A stretch of 64,000 nt of DNA from Apoderus coryli (GCA_911728435.2 OU452211.1:9468428-9532427), one strand, 5' to 3'. Positions 1 through 11,647 are shown, counted from the first letter of the stretch. The notes: generated by a model not told the origin, from the sequence alone. Made by a program: numbers and translations.

Positions 1-380
1 CTCTCAATAAAATGCATAGCCTGTATTTCCATGTAGTCCAATTTGTTTTACCTTCAAGTAAACCTATTTGAGCTTTACTCACATCCATTTTTTCTTCAAA
101 GGGATGCTTTTGTAACTTTGACAGACTTGACCAACTTTTTGAACACTGTTTTTTTTTTACTTTTCTTTATTTTTAGTTCTACAGCATTAAATTCTAAACC
201 AGCAACCACGCTCTGCTACCATGTTGAGGTTTTAAATAGACCTTAAGAACTTTTATAAATGAAAAGTCTGACACGTAGATTGACGAATATTTTTAATTCA
301 AACTGACATCTATCAAAATATATACTTAAACATAGAATAAATGCATATAAGGTGTCCAAAATATAACGATGTCTTCTAGT
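1..380. other. No gene recognised
   Basis: This AT-rich stretch has only short open frames of biased, low-complexity composition (Phe/Leu-rich), with no recognisable domain. Nothing else was seen. Confidence 0.5.
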
Positions 381-580
381 TTCAACATTTTGTATTGAAA
401 ATTATTAAACGTCAGATTGACAATCAAATTTTTGATATCTACAAAGTAAAAAATTATCTTATCGAATACTCCTCGGGCCTTGATAAATACTCAAAATTTT
501 GTCATAGAGAATCCTTCAAGCGAGTTGCTTTCGGCATTCTCTATGACAAAATTATCTCGGTATTATCAAGACCCTAGGGG
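381..580 (-). repeat. Palindrome-bearing repeat, copy 1
   Basis: About 200 bp matches the reverse complement of 49215-49450 with few differences. It contains the inverted pair CATAGAGAAT...ATTCTCTATG, with CAAAATTTTGTC on one side and GACAAAATTATC on the other, so the transcript would fold. The second copy carries an extra palindromic loop of roughly 45 bp that is missing here between GAGTTGC and TTTCGGC. The other copy lies next to a Crypton-type recombinase remnant, but no recombinase is visible beside this one. The 60-codon open frame in it is a by-product of the repeat. Confidence 0.8.
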
Positions 581-2400
581 TATTACTACTGACTATACCA
601 GTTAACCAAAATTGTCACAGAAGATCGGCGAAAACAATGACCTCTATATCTACTATTGTATCCTATAAGACTGTCCTCTCGACTGTCCTTATTTGCTTTC
701 CCAGAGGATGCATCCCATTTTATATGTGTGTTGTAACAAGACACTGTGTTTGTTGATGAGAAAATTACCGACTCAGATTTTCTCAAAACAATCAATCAAC
801 GACCCTAACCTACAAAAATGGGTCTGAGGTAAGAAATTTGAGGTCAAGGACTTGTATTGTCATTGATGAATAACATATTGAAAAATAAAATTAAATAACT
901 GATAAAGCCGGCCGCTTGCAACGTCTCAAAGATATGATTAAAGTTATCCAAGTTGTTTTCTATAGTCACGAAAAAATGCAATTAGTTCCAAAACCGCCAA
1001 ATCCTTAAGAAATTAGTACAACTTTCTCATTGAGAATTCTACAGTTGGAAAAAAAGTATTAAAACAAAACAGATATCTTCGCAAACATTAATCTATTTTA
1101 CATTAAAAACATTAAAATTTAAACGGAAGTCATGAATAAAGAACAGAATATATAGCAGGAAAAAGTATTTCCATCATTCTCTGCGTGGAAAGTGAAATAA
1201 AAATATAATTCCAACTCCTCCGGCTGGTCCCTTAATGTGTAGGTACGCTGCCTGGCAGCATTGGCAACCGATTGGAGAATAATTTAACAGACAGATTCCG
1301 TATATAATATAGATGCAAATTTTCCGCTCGCGAGTGCAATCGCTGAAATTATTGCGCTAGTATTTTGTTGTTTTGGTGGTGCAGGAATTTTCTTACTTTC
1401 ATGTAAAGCAATGTGCTTTGGGCTTTATTTATTTCCTCCAATCAGATCGATAGCGGGATTTTATATGTTGGGAGATTCATTTGACATTTTTGTTCGACAT
1501 TTCTTCGAGAACTATATAATACTCCCTTAGTTCTTTTGGGCTCATGCAACTGAACATAGAAATGTATCAGATGCTGACAAATTCTCAATTCTACACATCA
1601 ATATTGGACAAGTTGGAGACACTATTCTCAGCAACCAAGTGAATTCAAAATCCTATAAGGAATTGCTCAGAATTTCAAGATTTTAAATTTAAACGTAAAA
1701 ACCATGTGATGTTCCTTTCCTCATCTGTACGAAGTCTTGTTTTTTGATAATCGAAGGATCATTGTCTATCCCACTCTCTAAGAAAATCAGTTGAACTTCG
1801 GAGATGTAAGTAGTATCAGCACCTCCATGGAATACTAATTTTTGCTGGAAAAACTGAATAAAGATAGATAATTTGGCGGTTTTATTTGACTGTGAGTCTG
1901 CATTTAATCAAGCTACTGGACTGTATATCTATATAACTAAAGGTAATATTTATGATATTCTTTTAAAATTTATTCTCATCACGCAAAAAAGAAAGTAAGG
2001 GTAATAAAATTATATTTATATTCAAGAGAAATGCATTAATATTTAAAATTTATAATATTATAGAAAAAATAACATCCAAAGCTTTAGCACGCAGCCGGCT
2101 TTAACAGCATAAAAAAAACAAAAGATTTAAGCTGGCAAAAAGCTGATTAAAAAGTTTTCGCGCATTAATATCTACTGAAATATACATTTTGAGTTGGAAA
2201 TTTGTTATCAAGCAGCAGCGTAGAGATGGGTTTTAGAGATAATGATGTAAAAATCGTTTTTTTTTTGGATCGAATAAAAAACCTGGAAAAACAAAAAAAA
2301 AAACGTTTTTTTTTAAAAATTGATTTTCATTTATTCACTCCAAAAAAAGTAATCGATCGACAAACACTCGGGCATCTAAAATTTTGTACATAGCACATAA
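581..2400. other. No gene recognised
   Basis: AT-rich DNA with no open frame that resembles a known protein. Around 1200-1340 is a slightly GC-richer patch containing CCGCTCGCGAGTG, without a promoter that I can support. A-rich runs at 2255-2320 create a Lys/Phe-rich spurious frame. Confidence 0.5.
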
Positions 2401-2408
2401 TTATAATA

Positions 2409-2651
2409 ATGACTGAGACAAATACAGGAACCCAGTGTCAGCTTATCCCTGAAACTACTGCTGGACCGAGTTCCATCGCTAACCCCAGAGCACAAGACCA
2501 AAACGAAATTACAATCAGTGATTCAGATTTAGGATCGTCAGAAGATCAAGGTGGCATGGATATCGACACAGACAATGACATGGTCGATATGGATCAACTG
2601 GACATAGAATCCGACTCGGACATGTCTGTAAACTACGAGCTAGGCGATTAG
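2409..2651 (+). CDS. Short acidic protein, unrecognised
   Basis: This is an 80-codon frame from ATG (MTETNTGTQ...) to TAG. The second half is very rich in Asp, Ser and Glu (SDSDLGSSEDQGG, then repeated D-x-D and M-D motifs), and the first half is Thr/Pro/Gln-rich. There is no membrane segment, cysteine pattern or catalytic motif. It is followed within about 25 bp by AATAAA-type words near 2673 and again near 2706, as expected for the end of a transcript. The composition resembles an acidic tail of a nuclear protein, so it could be a last exon whose upstream part is elsewhere, or a transposon accessory ORF. The family is not recognised; AT-rich flanks and lack of a homologue make function unknown. 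Confidence 0.35.
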   Translation: MTETNTGTQCQLIPETTAGPSSIANPRAQDQNEITISDSDLGSSEDQGGMDIDTDNDMVDMDQLDIESDSDMSVNYELGD

Positions 2652-3824
2652 CGGCTAGCCATAACATAATATAAATAAATGTTTGTTAAAAAAATATTTT
2701 TGTACAATAAACTCTTCTAGTTTAAGTATTTGTTTTAAGTTAATTAATCATCAATATTACCAATTTTTTGTTTTGTTCTGAAGAAAAAATGATATTGAAT
2801 AAATAAACGTGCCTTAAAAAACCTGAAGGCTAGGCATGAAAAAAAACGAGACCATTTTTATTCGTTACATCAGTAGTTTTAGATCCCCTGAGACTGGGAA
2901 AGTCTTGCAGTAAGCCACGAGAAAGAAGACAAGGTAAAGGTAACCACTAGAATTAAGTAGTTCCACTTGGAACGAATCAGGGGAGTCGTGGATTTACAAA
3001 TCGATGATCAGTTCAGTGATCTGATGGTTTAAGTCTCTAACTTCAGAGACACTATGTTTTCTCACAGTGCATGGCCTTGGTGGAAGAGCGGGATTGAATT
3101 TCATAAAGACTAATTGAACAGTTACCGTAATAAAAGACGGTCGGTTACAAAAACTTGCTCAAATTGTCTAAAATTCCACCACACGCCAATGCGAACTATT
3201 AGAAATCTTTGCCTATGAGTATATTGCCAAATTATAGCATTACATGTCAAAATACCACCACATGTTATTTTACAAACTTTTTCTAAATGACATAATCTAA
3301 TCATGCGCTCCATGTCGAGGACATGGAACAAATACATAATACAATAACTCTGGAAGGCAGAGTAGCGAACGAGATCTCACTTCGTGTTGCCTGCATGGGT
3401 CAAAGCGGATATAAATTTAATTATTTTGACTGTTCTAACACGAGCTGCCCAATTCAATTTTATTTATATTTGGACACGTAACGTTGGCTAATTTCATATA
3501 CTGTTCGTTCGTTAGATGTATAATAATTATTATCTAAACATGCTGAACCAGTGAAAAGCCATTTTCATTTGAAATACATTGTTGATGGTGTACGGTTCTT
3601 TGCTACACCTACAGCAGTTCGTTGAATTTTATTGGTGAATAAATATATTCAGAAAGTCGATAAGTAAAATAAAGATCTTATATCTTTACCATTGAAATGT
3701 CAGATTCTGTCTCACAGTAGTTGTCATCAAACTATTCCGCAACGTCAAAAGTTCTTCAGGGTTCCAGCAACTTCATAAGAATGAAAACAATGTCAGATTG
3801 AATAATTAACTGGTATATTTTAAT
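2652..3824. other. No gene recognised
   Basis: Short frames only. A small inverted pair (ATCCCCTGA near 2881 and TCAGGGGA near 2977) brackets about 100 bp. Several AATAAA words lie at 2670-2810, downstream of the acidic ORF. Confidence 0.4.
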
Positions 3825-3925
3825 AAATTAAATCTGTTTTGTTACGCATCTGATATTTTAGATTATATTATATCTTGCGGGCAAAGTTTTAGGGTGACAA
3901 AACTGATTTTTATTATGATTTACAA
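3825..3925 (+). repeat. Dispersed ~100-bp repeat, copy 1
   Basis: This segment resembles 15795-15895: both have TTGTTACGCA or TTCGTTACGCA, an AT-rich middle, then AAAGTTTTRGGGTGACA and an A/T tail. It lies immediately upstream of the THAP exon remnant here and just after a truncated LINE in the other copy. No coding content was seen. Confidence 0.5.
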
Positions 3926-3951
3926 TATGGAGGGTCAGTCATCCAGGTCAT

Positions 3952-4034
3952 AACGTTTGCGCGGCAAAATGTTGCGGAAATAAAAGTTATTTAAACGAAC
4001 ACAGTTTTTTTAGATTTCCGAAAGCTCCTAAAAG
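3952..4034 (+). pseudogene. THAP zinc-finger exon remnant
   Basis: One frame reads VCAAKCCGNKSYLNEHSFF, followed directly by RFPKAPKR. This matches the N-terminal part of a THAP domain: the C-x(2-4)-C pair of the C2CH zinc site, then the family's S-F-x-x-F-P-K signature. It ends at AAAAG|GTAAGA, a good splice-donor consensus at 4034/4035. THAP domains are DNA-binding fingers found in P-element-type transposases and host regulators. No start ATG is in frame just upstream, and no second exon carrying the distal C-x2-H was found in the next 500 bp. The remnant is therefore probably a truncated exon. Its sequence differs clearly from the THAP gene at 50.1 kb. Confidence 0.6.
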
Positions 4035-4476
4035 GTAAGATAGTAGGGTAATGTAAGTAATTCGTTACTTATTTAGACACACTGTATAACCTGTATGTGC
4101 TTTATCTAGCTAAAATGTAAATTGACGCGGCAATAATGATTTGAAAATTTTCCCACAGCAATTTTCTATACTTATTATGTCGATAGGTAGGAGGAACTTC
4201 TCTTTACAGTACATAATCCTATTTAAGACAGTTCGTTTACTTTTCACATTTGTATCGCGCGTTTGCATTTTCCTACCTACACTTTGCCCATATCAGGAAA
4301 AAGGCATAATACATATAGAGGCAGTGACTGATGCTTACACTATGATAGATACCATGTGGAACAACGCGAATATATTATCTCGAACATATTTAGTATGAAA
4401 CTTTATTTTATTGTTGGTATATCTGTTGCATAAATAATTATTAAAAAAACCTCGCAGCATTTGATCATTTACCGAA
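4035..4476. other. No gene supported
   Basis: This is the presumed intron of the THAP remnant plus the 5' flank of mariner. A CCCACAG acceptor-like site lies at about 4160, and an 85-codon frame surrounds it, but the peptide does not continue a THAP domain. No mariner left inverted repeat could be recognised before 4477. Confidence 0.4.
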
Positions 4477-4498
4477 ATGGAAAAAAGTGAATTTCGAG

Positions 4499-5122
4499 AT
4501 TGACTCCAGTTTAAACTGGTACGCGCAGATCGAAGTTATTTCAAAGAAGCTCTGCAGGCTGTCTTTTTTTATTTGGAAACTCAGAAGCTTTGTTGCTAAA
4601 GATGTATTGTTATCATTTTTTTTTGCTTACGTTCATTCTGTGTTGTCATATTCTGTTGTGGTGTGAGGAAACTCCTGCCGTCAATTGTTTCAAGAGTTAA
4701 AGATTCTAACAGTTACATCAATTTATATATTGGGGAGTGTTTTCTGTGTATTCTAACTTAGATAAATTTACAAGTACAGGTCAAGTATCGAATTACGAGC
4801 TAAGACATAGTTTAAATTTAAAATTGCCGGTCCAGAGACTCTCTCTTTCTGTTTGCGTCTGTAATCCCTCTTAAGATTTTTAATCATCTACCTCAGCATC
4901 TAAAATTAATTCATAACCCTAGAATATTTAAGAGTAGCGTTAAGAACTGATTGTTACAATATAGTTTTTATTCTTTAAATGAATACTTTACATCCTGATT
5001 GTTAACGTATTTGTGTTATATTTTGTTCAGAATTGTATGTGTGAGATTTACTGTCTAGTGTGATTTATTGCTTTATGACACATTCCACTGTTGTACCTTA
5101 CGAATAAAGATTATTATTATTA
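4499..5122 (+). mobile_element. 5'-truncated LINE inside mariner codon 8
   Basis: From 4502 the frame reads DSSLNWYAQIEVISKKLCRL and continues into FAYVHSVLSYSVVV*GNS, the region just after the reverse-transcriptase palm of jockey/CR1-like LINEs. It is followed by C-terminal scraps. The insert ends with CGAATAAAG and a short (ATT)n tail at 5107-5122, a typical 3' end for this group. The mariner reading is interrupted exactly here: ...GAATTTCGAG before, TTTTGATAAAG after. This shows the LINE landed in mariner by ordinary 5'-truncated retrotransposition. No convincing target duplication was seen. The coding part has at least one in-frame stop. Confidence 0.85.
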
Positions 5123-5540
5123 TTTTGATAAAGCATTGCTTTTTGATGAAAAAAAATACAGTGGAAACCAAACAATGGCTTCATGAACATTATCCCAACT
5201 CTGCTCCATCGAGACAAATGGTAGAGAAGTGGATTGCTGAATTTAAACGTGGTCATACCAGCACAAATGATGCAGAGCGCAGTGGACGCTCAAATGAGGC
5301 TGTTATTCCAGAAAACGTCAAAAAAAAATCACAAATTGGTTATGAACGATCGCAAATTGAAGGTGCACGAGCCAGCTAACATAAAGATATCAGATGGTAG
5401 TGTTTTTACAATTTTACACGAACATTTGGGTATGCGAAAGCTCTGTGCAAAGTGGGTGCCGCGTGAGCTCACAGTCGACCAAAAACCACAACGAATGGAT
5501 GCTTCAGATGAGCGTTTGGAGCTGTTAAACCGCAATAAAA

Positions 5541-6351
5541 TGGCATATGCAAATAGAAAATATCATTCTGGTTGGATATAAACAGGAGTTACCAACGGGT
5601 TTGCGGGAGTAAAATTGTCCAGTTCACCTAAAAGGTAGGGGTTTGTCAGAGTCAAAAACGTTAAAATATAAAAGTATAATTAAATATCCAAGTAAATCTT
5701 TGATTGAAAAATAAGGGTGAAAAGGTACTTTATCTCTATTTCTATTAGTTCCTGAGGGGTTATTTCTTCCTATCTGGTGAAGAAATAATAAATGAATTAT
5801 AGCAAAAGCTAGAACAATAAAAGGAAATAAAAAATGAAATGTAAAGAGTCGAACTAATGTGGCATTATCTACTGCAAATCCCCCTCAAATTCATTGAACA
5901 ATGTATCTTCTTAAGTAAGGAATTGCTGATAGTAAATTTGTGATTACTGTGGCCCCTTAGAAGGATATTTGACCTCAAGGGAGGACATATCCTAAAAAGG
6001 CTGTTCCTATAACAATAAAGATGATTGTTATCCCAATTATTCATGTTTCTTTGAGGTTATAAGATCTATAGTATATCCCCCGACCAATATGAGGATACAG
6101 GCAACTAAAAAAAAATGAGGCTCCGTTAGCGTGTAAGGTACGAATAAATCATCCGTAATTTACATCTTGACAGATGTGGGCCACTCTGTTAAAGGCTAAT
6201 TCTACATTAGGGCAGTAATGTATAGCTAAGAATACTGCTGTAAGAATTTGAATGATTAAACATAGACCAAGTAATGACCCAAAATTTCATATAGTGGTGA
6301 TATTAGACGGTGTAGGTAGATCAATTATTGATGATCTTATAATAGAGAGTA
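5541..6351 (-). other. NUMT: nuclear copy of mitochondrial cytb
   Basis: Read on the minus strand with the invertebrate mitochondrial code, the segment encodes most of cytochrome b, from near residue 15 to about residue 285. Recognisable parts in gene order are [68 protein letters not shown], the [16 protein letters not shown] stretch and PEWYFLFAYAI. TGA is used for Trp (QWIWGG) and AGA sits where Ser is expected (QIGSNNP), so the piece derives from mitochondrial DNA. A few stops and frameshifts show nuclear decay. It interrupts mariner between ...CGCAATAAAATG and GAATTCTATCG. An AATGG overlap at the left junction suggests joining by microhomology. Confidence 0.95.
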
Positions 6352-6935
6352 GAATTCTATCGTCGATATGTGACAATGGATGAAACTATTACACTACCAG
6401 AATCCAAAAGACAGTCAGCGGAGTGGACACCAATCGACGAACCGAATCCAAAGCGAGCAAAGACACAATAGTCGGCCGGTAAGGTGATGGCGGCTGTATT
6501 TGGGATGCGATCGGAATATTTCTCGAGTACCTCCATAAACGAACCACCATCAACAACGACTATTACTGTGTGCTTTTATTGGATCGATTGAAGGCTCAAA
6601 TCGCAAAGAAACGGCCACATTTGCAAAAGAAAAAAGTGTTGTTGCACCAAGACTAATGCACCGTGTCATAAATCGATGAAAACTATGGCAAAATTGAATG
6701 AATTGGGCTTCGAATTCCACCGTATTCTCCAGATTTAGTCCCCAGCGACTTTTTCCTGTTTTCCGATCTCAAGAGAATGCTTGCTGGAAAGAAATTTAAG
6801 TCCAATGATGAAGTATTCGCTGAAACTGAGGCCTATTCTGACGAGAAAGAGAAATCGTACTATAAAAGTGGTATCGAAAAGTTGGAAAATCGTTATACTC
6901 GTTGTATTGCCCTCGAAGGCAACTACGTTGAATAA

Positions 6936-6980
6936 TAAAATCGAGTTTTGACAAATTTTTGAATGACCTGTTAAATACAA
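6936..6980 (+). repeat. Mariner 3' untranslated end
   Basis: After the stop come AATAAAATCGAGTTTTGACAAA and TTTTTGAATGACCTGTTA, the usual form of a mariner 3' UTR and terminal inverted repeat. A related end without transposase is at 45200-45275. The matching 5' inverted repeat was not found upstream of 4477. Confidence 0.6.
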
Positions 6981-7097
6981 TAAATTCGCAATTATTCTCT
7001 AGTCTAGTCCGTTCCATTCGACCACCTGTTATTTGCCTGTTTATTGCTGAGTCAGTCATAAGTCATATCCAAAATACCTACGTGAAAAATACCAAAG

Positions 7098-9290
7098 AAT
7101 AATAATAATAATAATAATAATAGCTTTATTGCCCAACAGACGATATTCCATTTACAGGACAATCCAAAACAAACAATACATAATATATAACAACTATTGT
7201 AAATAGCACGATTAGAAATATACACAAAAAAACTGATAAATTGATTAAACTACATGAATACTACATAAAGAAAAAATAAGAACAAAATACTGAACCACTA
7301 AACATTACTGTGTGCTCATTACACATTTTACATTTTGCAGTAAACTATTCAATGAAGAAAAGTGTATGTCACACATTCCGCACAATAAATTAAAGTTTCT
7401 TAACATAAAGCTAATTGGAGACTTCAAAAGCAAATTAGTCCTAGCTCTTGGACACTTGAATACTATACCCTGTCTACTCGAAATACGAGGAACACAAAAT
7501 CCGACTTGTGATAACAGCTCTATACAATCAATTTTATTGTTACAAAGTTTATACATAAATGCTAAGCCGGAATATATTCTACGGTGTTCTAAGGACTCAA
7601 TTTTAAATCTATTTATAAGTAGTTCATACTCAGTTCCTCTTGCGGGATATATACCGTCAGTTTTAAATGCCAAATATTTAAGAAACCTTCTTTGAACTTT
7701 CTCTACATAAGCATTTTGCCAATTATAATAAGGACACCAAATCAAACCACCATATTCTAGTTTTGAACGTACGTAAGCAAAATAGAGTGCCTTAACACAG
7801 TCAATGTCCGCAAAATGTCTGCAGTTCCTTATTACAAAACCATAAGATTTCATGGCTTCTGCAACCTTGGCTACAATATGCTCAGTAAACGTTAACTGCG
7901 AATCAAACACAATACCCAAATCCCTCAAATGATCAGTACGACAGAGTTCATATTCTCTGATCTTATATGAGTATAAATAGCATACAGATTTACGAGTATA
8001 AGTAACAACTTTACATTTCGAAACGTTCAAGGGAAGATCATTCTTTACACACCAGTCGGCAATCATATCCAAATCGCCCTGCAGCTTAACACAATCCGAC
8101 AAGTTGCTAACATTGGTGAATATTTTTAAGTCATCGGCAAATAACAACTTCTGTGAAGTGATAACATTTACGATATCATTAACAAATAGAAGGAAAAACA
8201 AAGGTCCTAAGTTAGACCCTTGCGGAACTCCAGATGCTGCATGATACTCAACAGAACTAAACCCATTATAGTGAACAAACTGTCTTCTATTATACAGATA
8301 TGAACAAATGAATCTGATCAATATGTCGGAAAATCCAAAAGTCGACAATTTAGTAAGAAGAATCGAATGGCCAACACGATCAAACGCCTTTGAAAAATCC
8401 GTGTATATTACGTCCACTTGGCCCCGATCATCAAGCATCTCGGAAACATACTGGGTGAATAAAGCCAAATTAGAAATTGTTCAACGACCTCTCATAAAGC
8501 CATGTTGATAAACAGAAATTTGACTAGAAACACTCTGGTAGATTCTGTCATAAAGGATAATCTCGAATAATTTAGAAGAATTGCATAAAATTGACACAGG
8601 CCTGTAATTAGCAATATCGGATTTATCGCCACCCTTAAAAACGGGACAAATTTTTGCCCTTTTCCAAAAATCAGGATAAGTGGTTGTTTTAATTGCTAAA
8701 TTAAATAGCATCTTCAAAGGTTCAGTCAGAGCACCAACACAATCGCGGACAATGAAACTAGGAATATTGTCAATCCCAGAGGTCAATTTATTTTTCAGCT
8801 TATTAGACGCTTTCAGGATCTCATCCTCTGTAACAAAGGGCAGCAAAATATTCAAGTTGTTACTCAAAACAGCTTCATCACAAACATAGTCCGCACCATC
8901 ATTTTGTGAAAATACACTGCCGAAAAACTGTGAAAATGCATTGACAATGTCCTGCGAATTAGTATATTCAGCACCTTCAAACCGCATTGCTCCCGGTATC
9001 CTCGTTGTTTGATTTTTTGATTGGACATATGACCAAAACCTACTGCTATCATTATTAATTGCCGACTCAGCACTAGAAATATAATTGGAATAAGCATCTC
9101 TAATCTGTTGCTTTATCAATGATCTTAATCTCTTAAACTCATGAAGCAGATCATGACAATTAGTTCTTTTATATCTTTTAAGAAGTTTTGCCTTTTGTTT
9201 AATATTTTTAATTATATCAGAACTGTACCAATAAGGATATTTAGAAGGAAAGTAAAAGATTTTGTAGTAGATATTTATAAAATATTTCAA
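7098..9290 (-). mobile_element. Jockey-like LINE, 5'-truncated, one stop
   Basis: The minus strand encodes the linker and reverse transcriptase of a non-LTR retrotransposon: NYRPVSIL (about 8600), HGFMRGR, DFSKAFD, GVPQGSNLGPL and the active-site box FADD (about 8141-8130), followed by the C-terminal domain ending near 7305. One in-frame TGA at 8483-8481 splits it into 269 and 387 codon parts of the same frame. The apurinic-type endonuclease that should precede is missing, so the copy is 5'-truncated close to 9290, where the first codon is TTG rather than ATG. The 3' UTR ends GGGCAATAAAG-type sequence followed by an (ATT)n tail at 7098-7122, the hallmark of target-primed insertion in this group. 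Reverse transcription of its own RNA was its function; it is now inactive. Confidence 0.93.
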
Positions 9291-10431
9291 TTTGCATTGA
9301 AATAAAAAAAGTAAATATGTAGGTAAACCTGATCGAACAGATTACTTTATATTTGCAATAGGCAGTCGCAATGTCCAAATCGGAAGAAATAATCAACCAT
9401 AGGCATAAAGAGAGATATTATCTAATGGAACAAAAAGATTTATTGCTAGTAAGTAAATGAAAACAAGCAATTTTTATGAGATTCAGACACGCAAAAATTT
9501 TTCTTTCAATAGAATTTAATCATAAAATTCCATTTTATATAATAATAAAATCCATCAGACAAAGCGAACATTTTAAATATAATATCTTTTACAATATACC
9601 TAAGATAATATAATTTTCATAGATAATATGAAAGTTACGGTATGCAATTTTAATAATATACCTACTTCGGTAATATCGATAAAGTAAACTTCGTCGTTGT
9701 TGTTTCTTAAGATTATTTTTAGTTCAGTTTATTGTTATTTGTTATACAGCCTTTTAATTTCGAAAAAATATCTAACTTGAAGAGAATTTCATATTTGTAT
9801 AAGAGTTACTGTTGATGAACTTCGACACATAATAATTAACGACATTTTGTTTCGTCGAGGCAAACCCTTTTTGATGAAAAAATCTAATTTTTATTACACT
9901 ACCCATTCGTAAAATTCTAGAAATCTTCCAGATTATCTCACAAAAAATATCAAATCAGAATGGATTAATATTTCACTTACTAATATTTGTCACAAACTAT
10001 CTTCTCAATCAGCAATTATTCTATACCTATGAATAGCAATATAGCACGAAGGTATTGCCATGGATTGCTATAATGAGGCTATAATACGTATTTCATAGTT
10101 CTGAGAGTTTGGATTAGATATGTTGACCACATACTTATTCGCTGTTATTGATACTTGATAAGTGCTTATACAATAATTATTGAACTTTGTTTCTAAATTT
10201 TACATCAATTATTTTTAGTTAGATAGAAAAAGGTCTTAGATCTACCTACCTTAGATCTACGTATAATCAGAAATAGGGGACAGACATTAGTTTGACATTT
10301 TTTATAGAAAAGTACTGAGCTGTTATCCTTTGACATTTATTTAGTAAAAAGGTAACAGGGAAATTCTAGCCATGGAACGCTAAACTCTTGAACAAAGAAT
10401 TTTAATTGTGAAAATTTACAATCAAAATGAA
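9291..10431. other. No gene recognised
   Basis: AT-rich, no supported frame. TACCTACC words occur around 10240. Nothing else was identified. Confidence 0.5.
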
Positions 10432-10894
10432 ATGAAGTGCTGCATCTTTTTTTGGATTTCCTGTTTTTTCTTCTGGGGCAAAATCCACAAAATCCCGCTT
10501 GATCTTCTGCCGTTACACGTTCGGGTTCAGCAATGCCTACCAGTTCTCTACTTCGTTGTCTCCTGTTGAATGGCATACATATTACTGAAGCTTGGTATAC
10601 TAAGTGTGGTTTTATCAACTGGTTTGATCCTCAGAAACATTCGACGATATTCAAGAATTTCTTTATTGTCTTTATATATTTGGAAAATACAAACGCCTGA
10701 ACTCGCGCAATGAGAGAATCACTCACAAACCTGCACTTGATCAACAAACTTCATATCATATCGCAGAAGAAAGTGGACTGAATTTTGAATTTAACTAATC
10801 AGGGGGTGCAACGTGAACACAAAGTCAGCTAGAGAGCGAGGTAGGTTCATCCAGTGTCTATATCGTGAAATGCTCATAGCGCGAGTGCTGCAGG
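10432..10894 (-). mobile_element. piggyBac-like remnant, copy 1
   Basis: About 460 bp is closely similar to 12200-12696. On the minus strand (frame from 10618) it encodes a peptide with FNRRQRSRELVG, then CGFCPRRKNRKSKKRC. I read this as the cysteine-rich tail of a piggyBac transposase. The right end is GCGCGAGTGCTGCAGGG followed by TTAA (10895-10898), the same terminus as copy 2. The left terminus CCC with TTAA was not found; unrelated sequence joins at about 10432, so the left part is lost. The frame continues into unrelated sequence at its C-terminus. Confidence 0.75.
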
Positions 10895-10898
10895 GTTA

Positions 10899-11647
10899 AG
10901 CAGTAGCTTTTTAGCAATAAAACTGAATTTGGCAAAAAAAAGTGTGTTTTTTAGCCAATTTACTTCCTAACCTCAAATTAGCTAAAAGTCACGGATTTAT
11001 CAAATCACCCTCGTACTATGTGTATTGTATAATATGGTATGGCGAGCTAAAAATAGATACTATACCGAGTACCTACTAGGTATACATTTCAAATTCTTTT
11101 GTATACATAGCTATTAGGTTTAGCTATTCTACATTATAAACTATTTCAAACTTAACTATCTACTATCACGACTGACAAATAGTGTAAATTAAATGCACTG
11201 AAAATTGTCCGACAGTAAGTGATGCGCACACACATGCAGTCTGTCAATTCCGTATCTATCATATGCGGTGCATTTGCTTGCTGTTGTAGAGAGAGTAGGT
11301 AGCATTTTGTTAGATTTATTTTGAATGTGGTCGGATGCACATTGTACGTGTTTCAACTGAAATTAGCTGTATAAACGGACCAGAGAACATATAAAAGGCA
11401 CCACTAATACCTATTGAATGCCGATGAATATTTAATTCACCATCAATTTGGATACAATTAGATTGACACAAACTATTTAGGTAGAGACTTCGATTGTGAA
11501 TTGTTTGACCAGTTAATGTTATTTTTTTCTAGATCGCAATGAATAATAAGTAGCTACTACCACCAGTTCGTATGTATTTCTCTGGATCATTACTGATCCT
11601 ATCTTGACTTCATTCCATTATTTAATTAGGTGAATTTTATCACTAGG
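10899..11647. other. No gene recognised
   Basis: Non-coding by inspection. Contains scattered TAGGTA words and no domain-bearing frame. Confidence 0.5.

Larger units (their letters stand above)
4477..6935 (+). pseudogene. Mariner transposase, split by LINE and mtDNA
   Basis: A mauritiana-type mariner transposase (about 345 aa, DD34D family) lies in three pieces. Piece 1 is ATG at 4477 through MEKSEFR (to 4498). Piece 2 resumes at 5123 (LIKHCFLM, then KNTVETKQWL, the helix-turn-helix region, and WVPRELTVDQK) and runs to about 5540. Piece 3 starts at about 6352 with EFYRRYVTMDET and runs to the final EGNYVE and TAA at 6935. The first catalytic Asp (TMDET), the second (LLHQD) and the third (PYSPDLVPSD) are all present. 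The gene also has a frameshift in the A-run near 5325, a nonsense codon in TQ*SAGKV, and a one-base insertion after HQD. It is therefore dead independently of the two insertions, which were placed by the continuity of the flanking mariner reading. Confidence 0.93.

Noticed and set aside
5541..6351. Contaminating mitochondrial contig
   Set aside because: The segment is short, carries nuclear-type decay and is flanked on both sides by contiguous mariner codons, so a nuclear insertion explains it better.
7312..7695. 127-codon plus-strand frame
   Set aside because: It is the complement of the LINE C-terminal region on the minus strand.
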